From Ruminococcus sp. (GTDB lineage: Bacteria > Bacillota > Clostridia > Oscillospirales > Acutalibacteraceae): a DNA stretch of 64,000 nucleotides. Numbering within the stretch: position 1 is the first letter of the stretch; each line of letters begins with the position of its first letter. The stretch is taken from NCBI GenBank assembly GCA_004555265.1, contig SFIQ01000004.1:62001-126000 (forward strand), in the 5' to 3' direction. Both the position numbers and the translations under genes were made by a program. This document shows, piece after piece, positions 33,432 to 39,509 of this stretch. Below the pieces are notes generated by a model. The model saw nothing but the letters and a program-made list of their open reading frames with translations. It was not told the origin of the DNA and did not search any database.

Positions 33432-33469
33432 ACGCATAGAGTATAGCCTGCATTTTGAGGTGAAGCTGT

Positions 33470-34204
33470 ATGCGTATTTTTCATTCTAACCCAAAGGAAG
33501 CAGAGAACAACGCGCCGCGCCCGTTTGTCACGGCAATTGTGGTGGCTGCGGGGAACTCCACCCGTATGGGCGGCGTGAACAAGCAGTTTCTGGTATTAGA
33601 CGGTGTTCCTGTGCTTGTGCGTACTTTGCAAGCGTTTTCTGTGTGCCCGTTGATTGATGAAATCGTGGTTGCCGCGCGGGAAGCGGATATTGCACAACTG
33701 TTTGCGCTCGTCAAGGAATATCAAATTGAAAAGGTTACGGATATTGTCCGCGGCGGGAACACGCGACAGGAAAGTGTATTTGCCGCCATTCGCCGTTCTT
33801 CGCCGTTTTCGGAGTTTTTTGCCATCCATGACGGCGCAAGACCGCTTGTATCGCAGAATGTGATTTGTGATACGGTGGAAACCGCATTCCGTGTCGGTGC
33901 GGCGGCGACAGGCGTCCGCGTGAAAGATACCATTAAGGTTGTATCCGAAAACGGTCAGATTGTGGGCAGCCCGGACCGCGCAACGCTTTGGGCAGTACAT
34001 ACACCGCAGGTGTTTGAACGAAACCGCTATCTGCACGCCGCAGACAGTGTGGAAAACAGCGCCGCATTTACCGACGACTGCAAACTGATGGAGGCGGCGG
34101 GATTTCCTGTGCATATGGTCGAGGGCAGTTATGCCAATATAAAAATTACCACGCCGGAGGATATTCTTTTGGCGGAAGGGATATTGCGAGGAACGGAAGA
34201 ATGA
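33470..34204 (+). CDS. ispD: 2-C-methyl-D-erythritol 4-phosphate cytidylyltransferase
   Basis: Third step of the MEP isoprenoid route; it makes CDP-methylerythritol. The 244-residue protein has VTAIVVAAGNSTRMGGVNKQF near residues 20-40 (nucleotide-binding Arg and Lys), VRGGNTRQESVFAA near residue 95, HDGARPLVS near residue 119, TIKVV and the C-terminal FTDDCKLMEAAG near residue 200. An N-terminal extension of about 18 polar residues precedes the enzyme core; ATG 33470 is kept because of its ribosome site. It overlaps ispF by four bases (ATGA), so both pathway steps are coupled. Confidence 0.95.
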   Translation: MRIFHSNPKEAENNAPRPFVTAIVVAAGNSTRMGGVNKQFLVLDGVPVLVRTLQAFSVCPLIDEIVVAAREADIAQLFALVKEYQIEKVTDIVRGGNTRQESVFAAIRRSSPFSEFFAIHDGARPLVSQNVICDTVETAFRVGAAATGVRVKDTIKVVSENGQIVGSPDRATLWAVHTPQVFERNRYLHAADSVENSAAFTDDCKLMEAAGFPVHMVEGSYANIKITTPEDILLAEGILRGTEE

Positions 34205-34701
34205 GTATGCGAATCGGGCATGGATATGATGTGCACAAACTGGTAACCGAACGAAAACTGATTTTGGGCGGTGTGGAAATCGAGAATAACGGTGTCGGGC
34301 TTTTAGGCCATTCCGACGCGGATGTATTGCTGCACGCTGTCAGCGATGCGTTACTCGGTGCGGCGGCACTCGGTGACATCGGCAAGCATTTTCCCGATAC
34401 GGACGAACGGTATAAAGACGCAGATAGCTTGCAGCTGCTGTCCGCAGTCGTAAATCTGCTTGAAAAGAACGGATATACCGTTGGCAATGTGGATGCAACC
34501 GTGCTTGCACAAGCGCCAAAGCTTGCGCCCTATATCCTTGAAATGCGCAAAAATATAGCGCGGGCTTGCCGTGTGGATATTGACGCAGTCAGCGTGAAAG
34601 CAACCACCGAGGAAGGACTGGGCTTTACAGGTACAAAAGAGGGGATTGCCGCGCACGCGGTTTGTTTGTTGGAAAAGGCGGCGGCGATACGCTTTATTTA
34701 A
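34201..34701 (+). CDS. ispF: 2-C-methyl-D-erythritol 2,4-cyclodiphosphate synthase
   Basis: Fifth MEP-pathway step, forming the cyclic diphosphate. The 166-residue protein carries the zinc ligands in RIGHGYDVHKL near residue 4 (Asp, His) and LGHSDADVLLHAVSDALLG near residue 39 (His), plus DIGKHFPDTDERYKDADS near residue 60 and KATTEEGLGFTGTKEGIAAHA near residue 138. Start can be ATG 34201 or 34207; the first overlaps the ispD stop and gives coupling. ispE is not in this window. Confidence 0.95.
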   Translation: MSMRIGHGYDVHKLVTERKLILGGVEIENNGVGLLGHSDADVLLHAVSDALLGAAALGDIGKHFPDTDERYKDADSLQLLSAVVNLLEKNGYTVGNVDATVLAQAPKLAPYILEMRKNIARACRVDIDAVSVKATTEEGLGFTGTKEGIAAHAVCLLEKAAAIRFI

Positions 34702-34725
34702 TCCGCTTGACGGAGGAATACAAAT

Positions 34726-35169
34726 TTGCAGAAAATTACTGATTTGCTGAAAAAATATAAAGAAATCATTCTGTATGTGCTGTTTGGCGGGCTGACAACG
34801 GTTGTCAACTATATTATTTATTTCACCTGTACCGCAGGATTGCACATCGGTTGGTCACCGGCAACGCTGTTCGCTTGGATTGGTGCGGTGTTGTTTGCCT
34901 ATGTCACGAACCGTATTTGGGTATTTGAAAGCCGCGCAACGGGTTTTTCGGCGGTTTTATTCGAGTTTGTGAAGTTTATCGGTGCACGGCTTTTGTCCTT
35001 GGGGTTGGAATGGCTGACACTAAAACTGCTCCTTGACATTTTGCAAATGGATTTGTGGATATGGCGTGATTTTCCGCTTGGGGAATTTGTCGCCAAAACA
35101 ATCGCGCAAATTCTTGTGATTATCGCCAACTATGTGTTCAGCAAATGGGTTGTTTTTCGTAAAATTTAG
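34726..35169 (+). CDS. GtrA family membrane protein
   Basis: A 147-residue protein with four hydrophobic helices: near residues 12-32, 38-62, 85-105 and 120-142. The opening YVLFGGLTTVVNYIIYF and the conserved AYVTNRIWVFES after helix 2 define the GtrA family, membrane proteins thought to help move lipid-linked sugars or to act with polyprenyl-phosphate glycosyltransferases. It ends VFSKWVVFRKI, as is usual. Translation starts at TTG 34726 behind GGAGGAAT. The matching glycosyltransferase could be the gene at 18803. Confidence 0.9.
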   Translation: MQKITDLLKKYKEIILYVLFGGLTTVVNYIIYFTCTAGLHIGWSPATLFAWIGAVLFAYVTNRIWVFESRATGFSAVLFEFVKFIGARLLSLGLEWLTLKLLLDILQMDLWIWRDFPLGEFVAKTIAQILVIIANYVFSKWVVFRKI

Positions 35170-35197
35170 AAAAATACAGAATAAATATACATTTTGC

Positions 35198-35226
35198 TTG
35201 CATTTTTATACATTGCGTTATATAAT
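35198..35226 (+). promoter_or_regulatory. sigma-A-type promoter for the amino-acid ABC transporter
   Basis: TTGCAT (35198-35203) and TATAAT (35221-35226) with a 17-base spacer lie 37 bases before the substrate-binding protein start. Confidence 0.7.
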
Positions 35227-35262
35227 GATACCATCCCTAAAATTCTATAAGGAGTGAAAGAA

Positions 35263-36117
35263 ATGAAAAAAGCAACAAAAGTTTTGGCATTGATTATGAC
35301 CTTGGTTTTGGTTGTCGGCGCATTTGCTGCTTGCGGCGGCGAAAAAACGCCTGCGGTTAAAGTCATCAAAATCGACCTCACCGATGAAGAATATGCATTT
35401 GGTGTGGATAAGGAACAGCCCGAACTCTTAACGCAGGTCAATGCATTTATCGCGGAAATCAAGGCAAACGGCAAATTTGAAGAAATTTGCAATAAGTATT
35501 TTGCCGACGGTACGCCTGCGGTTATTCAATCTGCAAAGTTCGATGAAAGCAAAGACCAATTGGTTGTTGCAACCAACGCGGCATTTGAGCCGTTTGAGTA
35601 TACCAATGGTGATGGGTACAGCGGTATTGATATGGAAATCGCGGCACTGCTTGCTGAGAAACTCGGCAAAGAGTTGGTTATCCAGAACATGGACTTCGAT
35701 GCAGTTTGCCTTTCCGTCGGTCAGCATAAATGCGACATTGCAATGGCAGGTCTTACCGTAAACGAAGCAAGAAAAGAGTATGTGAATTTCTCTGATGCGT
35801 ATTATACCGCTTCACAGCGTTTGATTGTGAAAGGGGATAACACCCAGTTTGACGCTTGCGAGACGCTGGCGGATGTGGAAGCGATCTTGAAATCATTGGA
35901 TAGCACCACCAAAATCGGCGTACAGAACGGCACGACCGGTCAGTTCTATGTCGAAGGTGATGAAGATTGGGGCTTTGACGGACTACCCGTGACCTGTGTC
36001 GGTTACAAAAACGGCTCTATGGCTGTGCAGGATTTGATGAACGGCGGCGTGCAGTATGTGATAATTGACGCAGCGCCCGCAGAATGCATTACCGAAGCGC
36101 TCAACAAAATGAACTGA
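35263..36117 (+). CDS. amino-acid ABC transporter substrate-binding lipoprotein with permuted domain order
   Basis: A 284-residue secreted lipoprotein with a hydrophobic signal and lipobox FAAC near residue 23. It binds a polar amino acid for the permease and ATPase downstream. The order is unusual: YAFGVDKEQPELL, VNAFIAEIKANGKF and ICNKYF (residues about 45-80) are the segment that normally ends such proteins. The usual start, LVVATNAAFEPFEY and GIDMEIAALLAEKLGKEL, follows near residues 97-130, and the protein stops after YVIIDAAPAECITEALN, where the normal end would begin. Start ATG 35263 follows AAGGAGTG. The substrate is not known. Confidence 0.9.
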   Translation: MKKATKVLALIMTLVLVVGAFAACGGEKTPAVKVIKIDLTDEEYAFGVDKEQPELLTQVNAFIAEIKANGKFEEICNKYFADGTPAVIQSAKFDESKDQLVVATNAAFEPFEYTNGDGYSGIDMEIAALLAEKLGKELVIQNMDFDAVCLSVGQHKCDIAMAGLTVNEARKEYVNFSDAYYTASQRLIVKGDNTQFDACETLADVEAILKSLDSTTKIGVQNGTTGQFYVEGDEDWGFDGLPVTCVGYKNGSMAVQDLMNGGVQYVIIDAAPAECITEALNKMN

Positions 36118-36135
36118 TTTTAACGAAAATTTCAG

Positions 36136-36171
36136 CAATGCCCCACGAAAATGCGGTGGGGCATTGTTTTC
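36136..36171 (+). terminator. hairpin between substrate-binding protein and permease genes
   Basis: CAATGCCCCAC and GTGGGGCATTG pair around a nine-base loop and end in TTTT. It can stop part of the transcripts, giving more binding protein than permease, which is common for such transporters. Confidence 0.75.
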
Positions 36172-36190
36172 TGTGTAAGGTATAGTAAAT

Positions 36191-36901
36191 ATGAGTGGAT
36201 TTGATCGTAAAATTCAACGCTTTTTAGAAGTGTTTATAAACGCCGGCGGGTACAATAAAGTGCTTGAAGGCTTGCAGAATACGCTTTTAATTGCGGTTTT
36301 GGGCTTGGTCATCGGCATTGTGGTCGGTACGCTGATCGCTACCGTGCGGGTTTTGCCGAAATATAAGCGTCTGCCGCGAATTTTGAACGGAATTTGCAGT
36401 TTTTATGTCGGTTTGTTCCGCGGCACGCCGATTGTTGTCCAACTTTTGGTGTTCTATTATGTTCTGCTACCGCTGATGGGGTTGAAAATGACCTCTGTTG
36501 CGGTTTCGGTAGTTGTGTTTGGCTTAAATAGCGCGGCATATATCTCAGAGATTATGCGCAGCGGTATTCAGTCGGTTGACCCCGGACAAATGGAGGGCGG
36601 TCGCGCTGTTGGTCTGAGTTACGGTACAACGATGATGCGTATTGTCATTCCGCAAGCGGTAAAAAATATTTTGCCGACCTTAGGCAATGAATTTATCGCG
36701 TTGATTAAGGAAACTTCTGTTGTCAGTTTCGTCGGTGCTACGGATTTATATGTTGCTTTCAATTACATCGGCAGTAACAGTTATGAATTTATGGTGCCGT
36801 ATTTGGTGATGGCGCTGATTTATATTGCTTTGGTACTGATTATCAGTATGCTTGTGAAAGCCATGGAAAGGAGCCTGAGGAAAAGTGATAGAAGTCGTTA
36901 A
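36191..36901 (+). CDS. amino-acid ABC transporter permease
   Basis: A 236-residue HisM/GlnP-type permease with about five membrane helices. It shows GLQNTLLIAVLGLVIGIVVG near residue 22, the FRGTPIVVQLLVFYY segment near residue 77, and the EAA loop as GGRAVGLSYGTTMMRIVIPQAVKNILP near residue 137, which docks on the ATPase. Its stop overlaps the GTG start of the ATPase gene by 17 bases. ATG 36191 follows TAAGGTATAG. Confidence 0.93.
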   Translation: MSGFDRKIQRFLEVFINAGGYNKVLEGLQNTLLIAVLGLVIGIVVGTLIATVRVLPKYKRLPRILNGICSFYVGLFRGTPIVVQLLVFYYVLLPLMGLKMTSVAVSVVVFGLNSAAYISEIMRSGIQSVDPGQMEGGRAVGLSYGTTMMRIVIPQAVKNILPTLGNEFIALIKETSVVSFVGATDLYVAFNYIGSNSYEFMVPYLVMALIYIALVLIISMLVKAMERSLRKSDRSR

Positions 36902-37667
36902 CTTAACCAAAAGCTTCGGCGATTTGCATGTGTTAAAGGGGATAGACCTCACCATTGAACAAGGCGAAAAAGTAGTGATTATCGGGCCATCCGGTTCTGG
37001 GAAAAGCACATTGCTTCGCTGTTTGAACTGTATGGAGGATCCGACCTCCGGTCAGGTTTTGTATCACGGGGTCGATTTGACGGATTTGAGTGTCAATATC
37101 AACGAACAGCGACAGAAAATCGGTATGGTTTTCCAGCATTTTAATTTGTTTAATAACAAAACAGTGCTCGAAAACATTATGCTTGCGCCCGTGATTACGC
37201 AAAAGAAAAAGATGAAAAAACTGCGCCGTCAAAAAAATGCAGACGCAGTCATCAAGACAAATGCGCAAATCAAGGCAGATGCAAAAGAAAAAGCATTGGC
37301 TTTGTTAGACCGTATCGGGCTTACCGATAAGGCCGATGCATACCCGTCCCAACTTTCGGGCGGGCAGAAGCAACGCGTGGCGATTGTGCGTTCTCTTGCG
37401 ATGAACCCCGATGTGATGCTGTTTGACGAGCCAACCTCGGCGCTCGACCCTGAAATGGTCGGCGAAGTGTTGGAGGTTATGAAAGACCTTGCCAAAAGCG
37501 GGATGACCATGGTGGTGGTTACACATGAAATGGGATTTGCCCGCGAGGTTGGGGATCGCGTATTGTTCATGGATGAAGGCAAAATTTTGGAAGAGGGCAC
37601 GCCCGATGCGATTTTCAATCATCCGCAAAATCCGCGTTTGCAGGAATTTCTTTCAAAGGTTTTATAA
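36885..37667 (+). CDS. amino-acid ABC transporter ATP-binding protein
   Basis: A 260-residue ATPase of the GlnQ/HisP type. Walker A is GPSGSGKST near residue 34, the Q-loop MVFQHFNLF near residue 81, the signature LSGGQKQRVAI near residue 153, Walker B VMLFDEPTSALD near residue 171 and the switch His in VVVTHEMGF. Between LAPV and EKALALLDRIGL (residues about 102-130) it has roughly 20 extra residues, rich in Lys and Asn, compared with common GlnQ proteins. Start GTG lies within the permease end behind AAAGGAG. Confidence 0.94.
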   Translation: MIEVVNLTKSFGDLHVLKGIDLTIEQGEKVVIIGPSGSGKSTLLRCLNCMEDPTSGQVLYHGVDLTDLSVNINEQRQKIGMVFQHFNLFNNKTVLENIMLAPVITQKKKMKKLRRQKNADAVIKTNAQIKADAKEKALALLDRIGLTDKADAYPSQLSGGQKQRVAIVRSLAMNPDVMLFDEPTSALDPEMVGEVLEVMKDLAKSGMTMVVVTHEMGFAREVGDRVLFMDEGKILEEGTPDAIFNHPQNPRLQEFLSKVL

Positions 37668-37680
37668 GAATATACACATA

Positions 37681-37713
37681 AAAAGGACGAGTGTTTTGCA
37701 CTCGTCCTTTTGT
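37681..37713. terminator. bidirectional intrinsic terminator
   Basis: AAAAGGACGAGTG and CACTCGTCCTTTT form a fully paired hairpin between the convergent ABC ATPase and ridA genes, with T runs on both sides of the stem. Confidence 0.85.
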
Positions 37714-37726
37714 GTTGTAAAATGCA

Positions 37727-38101
37727 TTAAACCTCTGCAATGACTTCTACTTCGACCAAAACATCTTTCGGCAATGCCGCCGCCGCGACACAAGAGCGTG
37801 CAGGCTTGGAGGAGAAATAACCGCCGTATATGCTGTTAAAGGTTGCAAAATCTGACATATTTTTTAAGAAGCAGGTGGTTTTGATAACCCGGTCAAAGCT
37901 CGAGCCTGCCGCCGCTAAAAGCGCGCCGATGTTTTTGCACACCTGTTCGGTTTGACCCTCGATGGTGGTTGCTTCCACTTCGCTTGTTGCGGGATTAATC
38001 GCAATTTGACCGGAAGCATACAAAATGCCATTTACGATTTTTGCCTGCGAATACGGCCCGATGGCAGCGGGGGCGTTGTCGGTATGTACGGTTTCAATCA
38101 T
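37727..38101 (-). CDS. ridA: RidA family reactive intermediate deaminase
   Basis: A 124-residue enzyme that hydrolyses enamine/imine products such as 2-aminoacrylate and 2-aminocrotonate. It begins IETVHTDNAPAAIGPYSQAKIVNG and has ILYASGQIAINPATSE near residue 27, CFLKNMSDFATFNSIYGGYF near residue 78, and PARSCVAAAALPKDVLVEVE with the substrate-binding Arg near residue 104. It lies 18 bases behind a threonine dehydratase gene, whose enamine product is the classic RidA substrate, so the pairing makes biochemical sense. Confidence 0.94.
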   Translation of the reverse strand: MIETVHTDNAPAAIGPYSQAKIVNGILYASGQIAINPATSEVEATTIEGQTEQVCKNIGALLAAAGSSFDRVIKTTCFLKNMSDFATFNSIYGGYFSSKPARSCVAAAALPKDVLVEVEVIAEV

Positions 38102-38119
38102 GTTTTATTCCTCCTAAAC

Positions 38120-39319
38120 TCAATATGCTTTAATTTGATAGCCTTTGGTAATTAAGGCGTTTTTAATGGATTCAATATGTTCAAAATTGCGCGTTTCCAA
38201 AACCAAGCGCAAATAACAGCCGTTGATGTCCGAGCCCTCCGAAGCACGCTCGTGGTGGACGGAAATAATATTACCGCCCTCGCTTGCTATCGTGTCGGCA
38301 ACGCCCTTTAACTGACCGGGCTTATCAAGCAACTCAATGGTGAGCGAGTAGGTTCTGCCGGACTTTAACAAGCCGCGTTTAATGACGCGCGAAAGAATGG
38401 TAACATCAATGTTACCGCCCGAAACAAGACAACAGACCTTTTTGCCTTTAATGTCAATTTTATTAAACATTGCCGCCGCCACGGAAACCGCGCCCGCACC
38501 CTCGGCGATCAGTTTTTGCTGTTCAATTAGCGCGAGAATTGCCGCGGCAATTTCATCCTCAGAAACGGTTACAATGCCGTCCACATATTTTCGGCACATC
38601 TCAAATGTGACATCACCGGGTTCTTTGACGGCAATCCCGTCTGCAATCGTAGAAACCTCGTCTAATTTTTCAATTTTACCGTCTGCAACGGATTGGAGCA
38701 TACTCGGTGCGCCTGCCGCCTGTACGCCGTAGACCTTTACTTTCGGATTGAGTGCTTTAATGGCAAATGCAACACCCGAAATCAGCCCGCCGCCGCCAAT
38801 GGGGACGATTACGACATCAACATCCGGCAACTGCTCTAAAATCTCCAAGCCGATTGTGCCTTGCCCTGCGATAACATCTTCATCGTTGAACGGGTGAATG
38901 AAGGTGTAGCCTTTTTCCTCTTTTAACTGCAATGCGCGGTTATAGGCATCGTCATAAACGCCCTCTACAAGGCAAATATCCGCACCGTATTTGCGCGTAG
39001 CCTCCACTTTGGAAATCGGCGCGCCGTCGGGTAGGCAAATTAAAGATTTTATTCTGTTTTTGGTGGCCGCAAGCGCTACGCCCTGTGCGTGATTGCCCGC
39101 AGAGCAGGCGATAACGCCTTTGGCTTTTTCGGCGTCGGATAACTGTGAAATTTTATATGCCGCACCGCGCACCTTGAACGAGCCCGTGACCTGCAAATTT
39201 TCGGTTTTTAAATGCACTTCACAGTCGGGGTTGATTTTCGGCGCCATAATCATATCTGTACGGCGGATGACATCTTTTAATTGAAATGATGCGTGATACA
39301 CCTTGTCAAGCGTCAGCAT
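38120..39319 (-). CDS. ilvA: threonine ammonia-lyase with C-terminal ACT domain
   Basis: Converts threonine to 2-oxobutyrate and ammonia via pyridoxal phosphate. The 399-residue protein has the cofactor Lys in VTGSFKVRGAAYKIS near residue 45, SAGNHAQGVALAA near residue 71, PIGGGGLISGVAFAIKA near residue 171, and a C-terminal ACT domain (LLDKPGQLKGVADTIASEGGN near residue 331) that may bind an effector. The length and ACT domain fit the TdcB-like/IlvA-short group; biosynthetic or catabolic use is not decided. Start ATG 39319 is chosen from the family start. It is followed by ridA in one unit. Confidence 0.92.
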   Translation of the reverse strand: MLTLDKVYHASFQLKDVIRRTDMIMAPKINPDCEVHLKTENLQVTGSFKVRGAAYKISQLSDAEKAKGVIACSAGNHAQGVALAATKNRIKSLICLPDGAPISKVEATRKYGADICLVEGVYDDAYNRALQLKEEKGYTFIHPFNDEDVIAGQGTIGLEILEQLPDVDVVIVPIGGGGLISGVAFAIKALNPKVKVYGVQAAGAPSMLQSVADGKIEKLDEVSTIADGIAVKEPGDVTFEMCRKYVDGIVTVSEDEIAAAILALIEQQKLIAEGAGAVSVAAAMFNKIDIKGKKVCCLVSGGNIDVTILSRVIKRGLLKSGRTYSLTIELLDKPGQLKGVADTIASEGGNIISVHHERASEGSDINGCYLRLVLETRNFEHIESIKNALITKGYQIKAY

Positions 39320-39355
39320 AGTTTTATCTCTTCTTTCAACCAATGTTTGCAAACC

Positions 39356-39385
39356 ATTATATACCTCTTTCCCCGCAAAATGCAA
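39356..39385 (-). promoter_or_regulatory. sigma-A-type promoter for ilvA-ridA
   Basis: On the minus strand TTGCAT (39385-39380) and TATAAT (39361-39356) are 18 bases apart and lie about 37 bases before the ilvA ATG. Confidence 0.65.
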
Positions 39386-39441
39386 CAATAAATCCGCGAA
39401 AGTCCCGAAAAATTTCAAAAGGATTAAATTTCAGTATTTTG

Positions 39442-39470
39442 TTGCTTTATATGGATTTTTGTTTTATAAT
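39442..39470 (+). promoter_or_regulatory. sigma-A-type promoter for the glycosidase-like gene
   Basis: TTGCTT (39442-39447) and TATAAT (39465-39470) with a 17-base spacer lie 39 bases before the ATG. It is back to back with the ilvA promoter, and the 190-base gap holds nothing else recognised. Confidence 0.65.
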
Positions 39471-39509
39471 GCTTTGCGATTGATTTTTTTCGCGTTTAGG
39501 GGGAAAAGT

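Noticed and set aside
39303..39509. Upstream extension of the glycosidase gene with an apparent hydrophobic N-terminus
   Set aside because: It contains the promoters at 39356-39385 and 39442-39470 and overlaps ilvA; the ribosome site AGGGGGAAAAGT supports ATG 39510.
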